From Bacteroidota bacterium (GTDB lineage: Bacteria; Bacteroidota; Bacteroidia; Bacteroidales; Paludibacteraceae), in assembly GCA_017860295.1 (NCBI GenBank), contig JAFNAS010000011.1, positions 186,001-250,000 on the forward strand: 64,000 bases of DNA, in the 5' to 3' direction. Every line of letters begins with the position of its first letter. Position 1 is the stretch's first letter. A model generated the notes under the pieces. It did no database searches and had not been told where the DNA came from. It worked only from the letters and a program-made list of their open reading frames with translations. This document shows positions 46,994 through 55,780 of the stretch, piece by piece. A program made the translations under genes and the position numbers.

Positions 46994-47896
46994 TTATTTA
47001 TTTGTTGTTTCTTCTGTTTTTTTCGCAGCTTCTCCTCTGGTTGCCGGACGGGAAGTGCTCTGTACACGGCTTTCTGGCGAGCGAGACTGATTGATGTTTC
47101 TGCTCTGGGTTTGCCTTTGTATGTTATTGGATGGCTGCGTTTGTGTCTGTTTTTGAGGTGTTTCCGCCGACGGCTGACGAGTAGGAGTCTGACTGTCTGA
47201 TCCGGATTGCGTCCTACGATTTTCTATTGAATTGCTATTCCATTGAGAAGGACGGGTCGCTTGCCCATTCTGATTGAGCTTGTCCCCGTTGTTTCGCTGA
47301 GTTCTGTTCGGAGTACTGGAGCTACTATTTTCTTGGACAGAATTGTTGCGTGATCCGTTTTGACCGTTGACCGACGAACGATTTCCCTTATTTTGTGATC
47401 CCGATCCCGTATTGTTACGATTTCCGTTATTATTATAACTCGGATTTCTGCGGGGAACGTAAATATCGTCGTTTTGTCCACTTTTGCGGTATCCCGAAGG
47501 TGTTCTGTCCGTCCGATAACTTCTCAAACTTTGCATAGGCCTGTCTCCATAATGATACATGGAGCGGTTGTAATATCCACGGCGATAGTCGTTGATGTGC
47601 TGTGAATAGTAGCGTGTCGGATTCTGGTCGTATACCGATACGATGACATAATTGGTGTTGTAACCGATGTGATACGAATAGGGAAGCTGAGACCCCGAGA
47701 GCCACATCCCTTCCTGATGCCACCAGTATATATTCAAATCCGGATTGTAATAGAAGTTCAAATCCGGACAAAAATAGTATGGATAATAGTTGACGTATGC
47801 TTCGCCATACTCATCTGTAACCGTTCCTGTAACAAAACAAGAAGATACTGTTACGGTCAGAATACACCCCACAAACAGTTTCAATAGAGTTCTCAT
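46994..47896 (-). CDS. Lipoprotein with Tyr-rich head and Asn/Ser/Gln-rich tail
   Basis: 300 residues from ATG 47896; the SPII signal MRTLLKLFVGCILTVTVSSC ends at the lipobox Cys, which decides this start over an upstream ATG at 48007. Residues 21-120 are unusually rich in Tyr (NYYPYYFCPDLNFYYNPDLN). Residues 150-300 are low-complexity, dominated by Asn, Ser, Gln, Thr and Arg, and end in KKTEETTNK. Short Tyr-rich lipoproteins of this kind occur in Bacteroidales, but I know no function. The tail should be disordered, possibly interacting with the cell wall. Confidence 0.8.
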   Translation of the reverse strand: MRTLLKLFVGCILTVTVSSCFVTGTVTDEYGEAYVNYYPYYFCPDLNFYYNPDLNIYWWHQEGMWLSGSQLPYSYHIGYNTNYVIVSVYDQNPTRYYSQHINDYRRGYYNRSMYHYGDRPMQSLRSYRTDRTPSGYRKSGQNDDIYVPRRNPSYNNNGNRNNTGSGSQNKGNRSSVNGQNGSRNNSVQENSSSSTPNRTQRNNGDKLNQNGQATRPSQWNSNSIENRRTQSGSDSQTPTRQPSAETPQKQTQTQPSNNIQRQTQSRNINQSRSPESRVQSTSRPATRGEAAKKTEETTNK

Positions 47897-47972
47897 AGCA
47901 GTGTGTTTTAATTTTGAAAGAGTTCTTATGCCCCTTTGAATCAAGTACAAAAGAGATGTTTGATTCCTCATT

Positions 47973-48287
47973 TCAGAGCAGTCCCAGTTCAAGTTTTGCT
48001 TCATCACTCATCATATCCCGATCCCAGGGGGGATCGAACACGAGATTGATGTTCAAACTCTTAACGCCTTCCACAGATTCTACTTTCATCCGGACATCTT
48101 CCAGAATAAAATCGGTGGCCGGACATCCGGGAGCCGTCAGCGTCATATCAAGATTGACATTGCCACCCTCTCCGATATCCACTTTATAAATCAAGCCAAG
48201 ATCGTACACGTTGACCGGTATTTCGGGATCGAAAACCGTACGCAACATCTTGACGATATCTTCTTCCAATGCTAAAAATTCATTCAT
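47973..48287 (-). CDS. DUF59/MIP18-family metal-sulfur cluster assembly protein
   Basis: 104 residues. The complete DUF59 domain is visible: VFDPEIPVNVYDLGLIYKVD, LDMTLTAPGCPATDFILEDV with the conserved Cys, and LNINLVFDPPWDRDMMSDEA. The C-terminal PPW motif is shared with the PaaD/SufT group. Such proteins help mature Fe-S proteins. It is a single gene here, not next to a suf operon. Confidence 0.93.
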   Translation of the reverse strand: MNEFLALEEDIVKMLRTVFDPEIPVNVYDLGLIYKVDIGEGGNVNLDMTLTAPGCPATDFILEDVRMKVESVEGVKSLNINLVFDPPWDRDMMSDEAKLELGLL

Positions 48288-48379
48288 TGCTCAATTGTTT
48301 TCGGTTTAATTTTTGTGGCAACGTACCGTCATTTGGTAACCTTATTTAAAATAAAGATGCAAATAATTCCGGTTTCGTC

Positions 48380-48841
48380 TCACAAACTCATTTTGTTTAT
48401 CAAACGCTCGGCTATAGCATATTCAAAGCCTCGCTGCAAAGCAAAATTCAGTAATTTTCCTCGTCTTTCGTAACTGCCTGATGCTTTGATTTCACGAACT
48501 TTTTTATGCAACAGTTCATCGAGTATTTGCTCGTACAAAGATACATCCATTTCGCCGAAAACCCCCTGCTGGATATTATCGGGAATTTGCTTCATTCGTA
48601 GTGCCTGCACTATTTTGACCTTCCCCCATTTGTTGAATCGTAATTTATCGTTGACAAACGCCCGGCAAAAACGCTCATTATCAATATATTTTTGTTCAAC
48701 AAGATACGAAATGATTTTCTCTTTCTGACCAGCATCTGCACCCCAGGTCTGGAGCTTGGTCTCGACATCGGCAGTGCACGTTTCCTGTTTCGAACAATAA
48801 GCAGCTGCTTTTTTCAATAAAAAATCATACGCAATTTCCAT
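48380..48841 (-). CDS. recX: Regulatory protein RecX
   Basis: 153 residues. RecX modulates RecA filaments. The tandem three-helix repeats are recognisable: ALRMKQIPDNIQ, YLVEQKYIDNERFCRAFVND, KLRFNKWGKVKI, YERRGKLLNFALQRGFEYA. It follows prmC by 19 nt on the same strand. It is somewhat short at the N-terminus but of normal size for Bacteroidetes. Confidence 0.9.
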   Translation of the reverse strand: MEIAYDFLLKKAAAYCSKQETCTADVETKLQTWGADAGQKEKIISYLVEQKYIDNERFCRAFVNDKLRFNKWGKVKIVQALRMKQIPDNIQQGVFGEMDVSLYEQILDELLHKKVREIKASGSYERRGKLLNFALQRGFEYAIAERLINKMSL

Positions 48842-48860
48842 ATCTCGGTATCGGTCGTTA

Positions 48861-49703
48861 TCAATTTTTCACCGCCTTTATCATTCGGGCATTGCCAAAC
48901 AAATCGGTACGCAGCTCTACAAATCCGAACCCCATCTGTCGGAACAGCGCAACGGTTTCTTTCCCTTTTTCCCGGTTTATTTCGACATAAAGAGCCCCTT
49001 CGTGTTTCAGCGAGGCAAGTGCCTTTTTTCCAATCGCTTCGTAAAACAACAACGGGTCGGTATCGGGCACAAAGAGGGCAATCGAAGGCTCATAATCCAA
49101 CACATTTGGTTGCATAGACAACTTTTCGCTTTCGAGTACATAGGGGGGATTGCTCACGAGAACATCAAGCGTATCAAGAGGATCGATCCATTTGTCAGAC
49201 AAAGCATCGGCACAAAAAAAACGGACATTCGTTTTATTCAGGCGGCTGTTTCCGCGAGCCAGGGTCAGGGCATCTTCCGATATGTCGTAGGCCGATAGCG
49301 TGGCATCCGGCAGATTCTTTGCCAAAGCGATGGCAATGCAACCGCTGCCGGTACAAACGTCTGCGATACGGCAGGGGATATCTTTCCAGTCATTAACAAT
49401 CCACTCTACCAGCTCTTCCGTTTCGGGGCGCGGAATCAACACGCGGCTGTCAACCTTCATCGTGAGACCGAAAAATTCGGTCTCGCCAAGCACGTATTGC
49501 AACGGTTCATGATTGTTGAGACGTGCTACTTGCTGCGCAATAATTTGCTCCTGTTCTGTAGTAAAAATCAGAGAATTGTCCGAAAGCAACTGAACCCGCG
49601 ACAAACCGGTAACGTGTTCGCACAGAGTTATGGCAACGGCACGCGCTTCGTTTGCCGGCAAAACGGAACTCAAATCTCCGATTATATTTTTAATACGGTT
49701 CAT
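48861..49703 (-). CDS. prmC: Release factor glutamine methyltransferase (PrmC)
   Basis: 280 residues. PrmC methylates the GGQ glutamine of release factors RF1/RF2. The N-terminal helical domain is followed by the SAM-binding fold: LGETEFFGLTMKVDSRVLIP, RPETEELVEWI, IADVCTGSGCIAIALAKNLP and the substrate motif LVSNPPYV. It starts an operon with recX. A -7 box is at 49726-49733, divergent from the metallo-hydrolase gene. Confidence 0.96.
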   Translation of the reverse strand: MNRIKNIIGDLSSVLPANEARAVAITLCEHVTGLSRVQLLSDNSLIFTTEQEQIIAQQVARLNNHEPLQYVLGETEFFGLTMKVDSRVLIPRPETEELVEWIVNDWKDIPCRIADVCTGSGCIAIALAKNLPDATLSAYDISEDALTLARGNSRLNKTNVRFFCADALSDKWIDPLDTLDVLVSNPPYVLESEKLSMQPNVLDYEPSIALFVPDTDPLLFYEAIGKKALASLKHEGALYVEINREKGKETVALFRQMGFGFVELRTDLFGNARMIKAVKN

Positions 49704-49725
49704 TTAAATAAATCAGTAGGTAACG

Positions 49726-49733
49726 CAAATTTA
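49726..49733 (-). promoter_or_regulatory. -7 box of prmC-recX
   Basis: The minus strand reads TAAATTTG 23 nt upstream of the prmC start. Confidence 0.5.
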
Positions 49734-49795
49734 AGAAAAAAAATGGTTCATGTTGCCAATCCGTTTTTTTAAGATGCCGTCACCTCATTTTTTGT

Positions 49796-49803
49796 TACCT
49801 TTG
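49796..49803 (+). promoter_or_regulatory. -7 box of the metallo-hydrolase gene
   Basis: TACCTTTG lies 25 nt before ATG 49828 and supports that start over the ATG at 49750. Confidence 0.6.
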
Positions 49804-49827
49804 CACTCCAAATTTAAAACACAAGAG

Positions 49828-50634
49828 ATGGATAGATTACGGTTTATCAGTTTTGCAAGTGGAAGCAACGGAAACTGCTTCTTTGTAGGCAATGCTTCGC
49901 AAGGAATACTGATAGATGCCGGAATCGGCATTCGCACCATGAAGAAGCGGTTGAAAGAGATCGGAATGGATTTTTCGGATATTTTGGGCGTTTTTATCAC
50001 CCACGACCATTTCGATCATATTAAATCTGTTAAACCGTTGGTGGAGAAAATGCTGGTGCCAATATACGGCACCAAAGAGACGCTCTCTTCGATTACTCAG
50101 TTGCAGCAAATGGGGGAGCAGTTTCAGGCTGGGCAACGTGTTATTAGCAAGGAAGAACCTGTGATTATCGGCGATTGGCGGGTAACGGCGTTTGAGGTTT
50201 CTCACGATGGAACCGATAATGTCGGCTATTGTGTCGAATATAAAGATAAAGTATTTACACTGGCTACCGACCTGGGATATGTGTGTGAAAATTCGGCACG
50301 CCATATCGCTGAGGCCAACTACCTGGTTCTTGAGGCCAACTACGACGAAGAGATGCTGGCAAACGGACCCTATCCGTATATGCTGCAAGAGCGCATTCGT
50401 AGCAACACCGGTCACTTGAGCAACAGCGATGCCGGTCGTTTTCTGGCAGATAATTATTCGGAAAAACTGGAATACATCTACCTCTGCCACCTGAGCCATT
50501 CGAACAATCTGCCGGAACTGGCCTACTGTACGGTAAGCGAACTGCTGTCCGACAAGGGTATTATTATCGGGAAAGATGTTGAACTGGTCACCCTCGAACG
50601 GACATCTCCGTCCAAACTGTACGTTTTCGACTGA
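49828..50634 (+). CDS. MBL-fold metallo-hydrolase, YycJ/WalJ-like
   Basis: 268 residues from ATG 49828. The beta-lactamase-fold metal motif is seen in GVFITHDHFDHIKSVKPL, with further ligands in TAFEVSHDGTDNVGYCVEY, LVLEANYDEEML and IYLCHLSHSNN. The start FISFASGSNGNCFFVG is the hallmark of YycJ-type proteins, thought to have nuclease activity in DNA repair or to be tied to cell-wall signalling. Not closer to glyoxalase II. Confidence 0.92.
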   Translation: MDRLRFISFASGSNGNCFFVGNASQGILIDAGIGIRTMKKRLKEIGMDFSDILGVFITHDHFDHIKSVKPLVEKMLVPIYGTKETLSSITQLQQMGEQFQAGQRVISKEEPVIIGDWRVTAFEVSHDGTDNVGYCVEYKDKVFTLATDLGYVCENSARHIAEANYLVLEANYDEEMLANGPYPYMLQERIRSNTGHLSNSDAGRFLADNYSEKLEYIYLCHLSHSNNLPELAYCTVSELLSDKGIIIGKDVELVTLERTSPSKLYVFD

Positions 50635-50641
50635 AGAGCAT

Positions 50642-51190
50642 TTACTTCAATAGTTCCTCAAGTTTAGCCACCATCGCCTTAAACTCGGTTTCGTTGTAGA
50701 GTCGTGTCATAAAGACAATTCTTCCCTCTTTATCGATGATGACGTTGCGGGTAACTCCGGCTTCTTTATTGGCATATAGCTGAAAATGAGCTGCTCCCGG
50801 ATCAAGCGCCATCGGGTAGGTAATTCCCGTTGTCAGGACGAAATTTTTTGCCACATCGAGTGGTTCGTCGCGGTCGATGGCATAGAGCGCAAACGAAGGA
50901 TTCGATTTCCAGCGTTGCCAGATATCGCGTTCGATAAAAGGCATCTCCTTACGGCAAACGCTGCACCAACTTGCCGTAAACTGAAGCATCACCACTTTTC
51001 CTCGCAACGACCACAAATTCACCGTACGCCCGTCGGTAAGCGTCATGGTGAAACCGGGCGCTGTCTGACCAAGTTTGACGATATAGCCTCTGTCGGAAGA
51101 TTCTTGTTGAGGAGTAATTGATGCCGACTGAGAGAATACGAAATAACTGTTCGCGAAAAACAGAAATAAAACGGAATAAAATAATTTCAT
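50642..51190 (-). CDS. TlpA/ResA-like thioredoxin-fold protein
   Basis: 182 residues with a signal peptide (MKLFYSVLFLFFANSYFVFS). It has the AhpC/TSA-thioredoxin fold with the redox pair WCSVC (C76, C79) preceded by VVMLQFTAS, and APGFTMTLTDGRTVNLWSLR near the start. It should act as a periplasmic thiol-disulfide reductase. Only seven nt separate it from a lipoprotein gene whose stop is at 51197, so the two are likely one transcript. It is convergent with the MBL-fold gene (7 nt apart). Confidence 0.9.
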   Translation of the reverse strand: MKLFYSVLFLFFANSYFVFSQSASITPQQESSDRGYIVKLGQTAPGFTMTLTDGRTVNLWSLRGKVVMLQFTASWCSVCRKEMPFIERDIWQRWKSNPSFALYAIDRDEPLDVAKNFVLTTGITYPMALDPGAAHFQLYANKEAGVTRNVIIDKEGRIVFMTRLYNETEFKAMVAKLEELLK

Positions 51191-51196
51191 GTTTAC

Positions 51197-51709
51197 TTAT
51201 TGCTTTGAGATAGATTCCATCCATGTAATTATTGATTGTGCACTTGCGCTGACATTTTCACAACTATAATCACCTGACTGTTTTAATACAACTTTTTTAT
51301 ACTTACCTTTCGTGGAATCATAATAATAGCAGATGTATGACACAGTTCCGCCATCGCATCCCACCCATCCATTATCCGATATTTTACCGGAAAGCGCAGA
51401 AGGAATTAACGACCTGTAATGCGACAGAGTTGCCAGGGGAATAGTCCGGATAGTTGAATCGCAATATAAAATATTGTTAGACAAAGCATCCTGAGTTATA
51501 TACCCACCGTCTTCATCTGAATTCCATGTTTTTGGATTGTGAAAAGATAAAACCCGGCCATCCTCATCAATCAACCATCCTTGCCGCACATAACCCCAAG
51601 CGTAATTCAGATAGGACAACTCAAAATAGGCTTTTTTTTCATATGTTGCACTGGAACTACAGCCCGCAAGCAACAAAACGACAGTGAACAAAAGGTAAAT
51701 TTTTTTCAT
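51197..51709 (-). CDS. Putative lipoprotein, unknown function
   Basis: 170 residues from ATG 51709, chosen because MKKIYLLFTVVLLLAGC is a clean SPII signal. The mature part is beta-rich with YFELSYLNYAWGYVRQGWLI, a Trp/Gly-rich middle (ISDNGWVGCDGGTVSYICYY) and a paired Cys. I do not recognise a family. It is the first gene of a pair with the TlpA-like gene. Confidence 0.75.
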   Translation of the reverse strand: MKKIYLLFTVVLLLAGCSSSATYEKKAYFELSYLNYAWGYVRQGWLIDEDGRVLSFHNPKTWNSDEDGGYITQDALSNNILYCDSTIRTIPLATLSHYRSLIPSALSGKISDNGWVGCDGGTVSYICYYYDSTKGKYKKVVLKQSGDYSCENVSASAQSIITWMESISKQ

Positions 51710-51837
51710 AAAGCAATCGTATTTTGTATATAGATGCCATAAACATGCATAACGATGCATTTCATTACCTACGAAGGACTGATAATATGAGAATTATATA
51801 AATAAGATTCTCATTTCACCCTATGCGTAAAAAACGC

Positions 51838-51845
51838 TAACTTTG
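51838..51845 (+). promoter_or_regulatory. -7 box of hisA
   Basis: TAACTTTG lies 35 nt before the hisA ATG. Confidence 0.55.
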
Positions 51846-51879
51846 CAAAGTTATTAAAACGTTTTTGATTGACCAGTAG

Positions 51880-52599
51880 ATGATTGAAATTATTCCTGCC
51901 ATCGACATCATTGATGGTAAATGTGTACGGCTTTCTCAGGGCGATTACCAGCAAAAAAAAGTATATAACGAGCAACCTCTCGAGGTGGCAAAGGAGTTTG
52001 CCGATGCCGGTATACGTCGTTTGCATGTGGTCGATCTCGATGGTGCCAAGGCACAACACATTGTCAACCATAAAGTACTGGAAACCATTGCCACGCACAC
52101 CGATTTGGTTATCGATTTCGGAGGTGGTCTCAAAAGCGACGACGACCTGCGCATTGCCTTTGAATGCGGAGCGGCTATGGTAACCGGTGGTAGTATCGCC
52201 GTGAAACAGCCGGAGGTTTTTTCGCACTGGATCGAACGTTACGGTGTGGAGCGAATTATTCTGGGTGCCGACGTGCATAACGAAAAAATTGCCGTAAGCG
52301 GCTGGCTCGAAACCACCGACAACGACCTGATGCCGTTTATCGAAGGCTATTGCAAACAAGGAATCCAAAAGGTGCTCTGTACCGATATTGCCAAAGATGG
52401 CATGTTGACGGGTACTTCGGTCGATCTTTACAAAAAAATAATGGCTCATTTTCCGGCTTTGCAACTGATTGCAAGCGGAGGAGTGAGCGACATTGCCGAC
52501 ATCGAAGCACTCGACGAAGCGGGAATTCCATCGGTGGTATTTGGCAAGGCCATTTACGAGGGACGAATTAAACTATCAGAATTACAACGATTTATATAA
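51880..52599 (+). CDS. hisA: HisA isomerase (ProFAR isomerase)
   Basis: 239 residues. HisA is a TIM barrel that isomerises ProFAR to PRFAR in histidine synthesis. The start IIPAIDIIDGKCVRLSQGDY, LVIDFGGGLKSDDDLRIAF, VTGGSIAVKQPE, ILGADVHNEKIAVSGW, CTDIAKDGMLTGTSVDLY and IASGGVSDIADIEAL are conserved. It begins the transcript hisA-hisIE-thrC; the other his genes are not in the window. Confidence 0.97.
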   Translation: MIEIIPAIDIIDGKCVRLSQGDYQQKKVYNEQPLEVAKEFADAGIRRLHVVDLDGAKAQHIVNHKVLETIATHTDLVIDFGGGLKSDDDLRIAFECGAAMVTGGSIAVKQPEVFSHWIERYGVERIILGADVHNEKIAVSGWLETTDNDLMPFIEGYCKQGIQKVLCTDIAKDGMLTGTSVDLYKKIMAHFPALQLIASGGVSDIADIEALDEAGIPSVVFGKAIYEGRIKLSELQRFI

Positions 52600-52626
52600 A
52601 AGAAAGATTCATTTCTCTTTCAAACA

Positions 52627-53229
52627 ATGCATATGAAGTTAGATTTTGCAAAAGGCAACGGCTTGATTCCTGCCATCATTCAGGATGCCGTAACCAATAA
52701 GGTGCTCATGTTGGGATACATGAACGAAGAGGCTTACGAAAAAACCGTGACAACCAAACAGGTTACATTTTTCAGCCGTACCAAAAACCGTCTGTGGACA
52801 AAAGGAGAAGAGAGCGGCAATTTCTTGAATGTCGTTTCGATGGCTCCCGATTGCGATAACGATACCTTGCTTATCAAGGTACATCCCGTAGGTCCGGTTT
52901 GCCATACTGGTGCTGATACCTGCTGGAACGAAACCAATGTGGATGATATCCAGTTCCTGCGTTACTTGCAGGACTTTATCGATAAACGTAAAAAAGAGAT
53001 GCCCGAAGGTTCGTACACCACTTCGCTGTTCAACAAAGGCATCAACCGTATGGCTCAAAAGGTAGGTGAAGAGGCCGTCGAGACTGTCATCGAAGCTACC
53101 AATGGCACCGACGACCGCATGATTTACGAAGCTTCCGACCTGATTTATCACCTCATCGTGTTGCTGACATCGAAAGGATACCGCATCGAAGATTTAGCAA
53201 ACGAACTGAAAAAGAGACACAAAGAGTAA
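52627..53229 (+). CDS. hisIE: Bifunctional phosphoribosyl-AMP cyclohydrolase / phosphoribosyl-ATP pyrophosphatase
   Basis: 200 residues (a second in-frame ATG is at 52633). Residues 1-110 are HisI: LIPAIIQDAVTNKVLMLGYM, TKQVTFFSRTKNRLWTKGEE, VHPVGPVCHTGADTCW with zinc-binding Cys residues. Residues 115-200 are HisE, with KVGEEAVETVIEATNG and EASDLIYHLIVLL. These catalyse steps 2 and 3 of histidine synthesis. It lies 27 nt after hisA. Confidence 0.96.
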   Translation: MHMKLDFAKGNGLIPAIIQDAVTNKVLMLGYMNEEAYEKTVTTKQVTFFSRTKNRLWTKGEESGNFLNVVSMAPDCDNDTLLIKVHPVGPVCHTGADTCWNETNVDDIQFLRYLQDFIDKRKKEMPEGSYTTSLFNKGINRMAQKVGEEAVETVIEATNGTDDRMIYEASDLIYHLIVLLTSKGYRIEDLANELKKRHKE

Positions 53230-53312
53230 TCAATTCGATAATTTGAAAGTGTGTCAATTTGCAAATCATCGAATTGGCTCATTTTCAAATTTTCAAATTT
53301 TCAAATTGATAG
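53230..53312 (+). repeat. TTTTCAAA-type tandem linker
   Basis: The hisIE-thrC gap ends in three copies of a 10-nt unit (TTTTCAAATT). Similar runs precede the starts at 60544, 61236 and 56510. No terminator is seen. Confidence 0.55.
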
Positions 53313-54611
53313 ATGAACTATTACAGCACCAACCACCAGTCGCCGATAGCTTCGTTGCAGGAGGCCGTTGTGAAAGGACTGGCTCCCGATAAAGGGCTTT
53401 ACATGCCTGAAAAAATCAAGGCTTTGCCTGCCGGATTTTTCGAAACGATCGACCAACTCTCTTTTCAGGAAATTGCCTACCGCGTTGCCGATGCATTTTT
53501 CGGAGAAGATATCGAGGCCGATACCCTGAAGCAAATCGTTTACGATACGCTCAGTTTCGAAACTCCGGTTGTCAAGGTAGAAGAAAACATCTACAGTCTT
53601 GAACTTTTCCACGGACCCACACTCGCGTTCAAAGACGTGGGAGGCCGCTTTATGGCTCGTTTGCTGGGATATTTCATCAAAAAACAGGGGCAAACCGACG
53701 TCAACGTGTTGGTGGCAACTTCGGGCGATACCGGAAGCGCCGTTGCCAACGGGTTCCTTGGCGTAGAGGGAATTCATGTCTATGTTCTCTATCCCAAAGG
53801 GCTGGTGAGCGAAATTCAGGAGAAGCAGTTTACCACGCTGGGTAAAAATATCACCGCTTTGGAAGTCGACGGCACGTTCGACGATTGCCAGCGCCTGGTA
53901 AAATCGGCCTTCATGGATGAAGAGCTGAATGCCAGACTGAACCTGACTTCGGCCAACTCCATCAACGTAGCGCGTTTTCTTCCGCAGGCATTTTACTACT
54001 TCAACGCTTATGCCCAGCTCAAGAAACAGGGAAAAGCCGATAATCTGGTGGTTTGCGTACCGAGCGGTAATTTCGGCAACATCACGGCCGGACTTTTCGG
54101 CAAACGGATGGGATTGCCCATCAAACGCTTCATTGCCGCCAATAACGAGAACGACATCTTCTTACAATATCTCGAAACAGGAAAATATTCTCCCCGTCCT
54201 TCGGTGGCTACCATCGCCAACGCCATGGATGTGGGTGACCCGAGCAACTTTGCCCGTGTGCTTGACCTCTACGGCAATTCGCATGAAAAAATTTCGGCTG
54301 ACATTTCAGGCTGTCGTTACCTCGACAAACAGATCCGTGCAACGGTGAAGAGCTGTTACCAATCGACCGGTTATCTGCTCGATCCGCACGGAGCCTGCGG
54401 CTATCAGGCCTTGAAAGAGGGTTTGAAGGAGGGCGAAACAGGGGTTTTCCTCGAAACGGCTCATCCGGCAAAATTTGTTGGAACTGTCGAAGCAATCATT
54501 GGAGAGAAAGTTTCTATTCCTGAAAAGTTGCAGGAGTTTATGAAAGGAGAAAAACTCAGCATCGAACTTTCAAAAGAGTTTGCCGATTTTAAAAATTTCT
54601 TGTTGAAATAA
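53313..54611 (+). CDS. thrC: Threonine synthase
   Basis: 432 residues, PLP-dependent, converting O-phosphohomoserine to threonine. The start MNYYSTNHQSPIASLQEAVV matches the Bacteroidetes form. The PLP lysine is in FHGPTLAFKDVGGRFMARLL; VLVATSGDTGSAVANGFLGV and VCVPSGNFGNITAGLFG form the phosphate-binding region. It follows hisIE by 83 nt with an unusual repeat linker and could be co-transcribed. Confidence 0.97.
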   Translation: MNYYSTNHQSPIASLQEAVVKGLAPDKGLYMPEKIKALPAGFFETIDQLSFQEIAYRVADAFFGEDIEADTLKQIVYDTLSFETPVVKVEENIYSLELFHGPTLAFKDVGGRFMARLLGYFIKKQGQTDVNVLVATSGDTGSAVANGFLGVEGIHVYVLYPKGLVSEIQEKQFTTLGKNITALEVDGTFDDCQRLVKSAFMDEELNARLNLTSANSINVARFLPQAFYYFNAYAQLKKQGKADNLVVCVPSGNFGNITAGLFGKRMGLPIKRFIAANNENDIFLQYLETGKYSPRPSVATIANAMDVGDPSNFARVLDLYGNSHEKISADISGCRYLDKQIRATVKSCYQSTGYLLDPHGACGYQALKEGLKEGETGVFLETAHPAKFVGTVEAIIGEKVSIPEKLQEFMKGEKLSIELSKEFADFKNFLLK

Positions 54612-54670
54612 TTTTTTGTTGAAAAACTTCGTTTGCGTAGGTATGAATTTATTTAGCCGAATATTGAAAG

Positions 54671-55780
54671 ATGATAGGGAAGCAATATACTCTGGCTTTG
54701 GTCATATTTGGGCTGACGTTTTCTTCCGTTTACGGATTAAACATCGACTCGCTGCTGAATCGATTCTCACGTCTCAATTTCTACGTTATCCCTACGCTTT
54801 CATATCAAACGGAGACAGGAAATCAATTTGGTCTTAACGGGGGATACTATTTCCGGTTTATCGATTCTACAAAAATCAGTAACCTTACTTTCAGTCAGAT
54901 CTTCACGCAAAAGCAACAATATTCGGTCAGTTTATCTCCCCGCCTCTATTTAGGCGGAGGAGGAAAATGGACTGTGTTTGGCAATATCTCTGCTCAAAAT
55001 TTTCCGACCAGTTTTCTTGGAATCGGAAATAACCGGAAACTATTACTGCCGACTGCCATTGCATATACTTCACGTAATTATTCGTTTTATTTTCAATTCC
55101 AACGCTTTCTCGACAAGCATATCAGTATGGGTCTTCAGGTTGCACTCCGAAGTGAGAAGCCTGTCGTAGATGATAGTCTGAAATTCAAAGCGATGGGAAT
55201 TCACGTCACTGGATGGAAACCCTATTTCTTGCTTGGTTTCGGGGGAGTGATCACCTACGATTCTCGCGACAATCTTTTTTATCCTACGAAAGGAATCCTA
55301 GGCAGCGCCAGTCTTGTCCATTACGATCCGATTTGGGGCAGTACATACAATATTGTGCAAATCAACCTGGATTTCCGTCAATATATTGCTATTTATGAGC
55401 AACATGTATTTGCTTGGCAATTTGTCACCGATTGGCGACTCGGGAACTTGGTTCCCTTTCAAATGCTAACCACCATTGGTGGAAATCAACTCCTGCGGGG
55501 TGTTCCCAACGGCCTTTTCCGCGATAATGTGATGGCGGCAGTGCAGGGTGAGTACAGATTTCCTATTTACAAAGTGTTGCGAGGAGCCGTTTTTGGGTCT
55601 TCAGGCGATGTTTTCAACAGCAACAACATGGCGATTAACCGTCTTAAAACATCGTATGGCGCCGGCATACGCTTCAAAATAACACGGGGCAAGATAAACG
55701 TGAGCGGACGTTGGGACATCACGCATACCAATGTCGATAAAGGCTTTCAGTTTTTTATGACGGCCATGGAGGCATTTTGA
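54671..55780 (+). CDS. Omp85-family outer-membrane barrel without POTRA domains
   Basis: 369 residues with a signal peptide (IGKQYTLALVIFGLTFSSVY). There is no POTRA part; the chain goes straight into alternating beta strands of a 16-strand type barrel (surface antigen D15 family). The Omp85 signature loop is seen in TIGGNQLLRGVPNGLFRDN (usually (V/L)RGY/F), with GAGIRFKITRGKINVSGRW near the end, and the last residue is the aromatic Phe typical of outer-membrane proteins. Such short Omp85 members occur in Bacteroidetes; their substrate is unknown. Its 3' end overlaps the convergent amidase gene by 34 nt. Confidence 0.85.
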   Translation: MIGKQYTLALVIFGLTFSSVYGLNIDSLLNRFSRLNFYVIPTLSYQTETGNQFGLNGGYYFRFIDSTKISNLTFSQIFTQKQQYSVSLSPRLYLGGGGKWTVFGNISAQNFPTSFLGIGNNRKLLLPTAIAYTSRNYSFYFQFQRFLDKHISMGLQVALRSEKPVVDDSLKFKAMGIHVTGWKPYFLLGFGGVITYDSRDNLFYPTKGILGSASLVHYDPIWGSTYNIVQINLDFRQYIAIYEQHVFAWQFVTDWRLGNLVPFQMLTTIGGNQLLRGVPNGLFRDNVMAAVQGEYRFPIYKVLRGAVFGSSGDVFNSNNMAINRLKTSYGAGIRFKITRGKINVSGRWDITHTNVDKGFQFFMTAMEAF

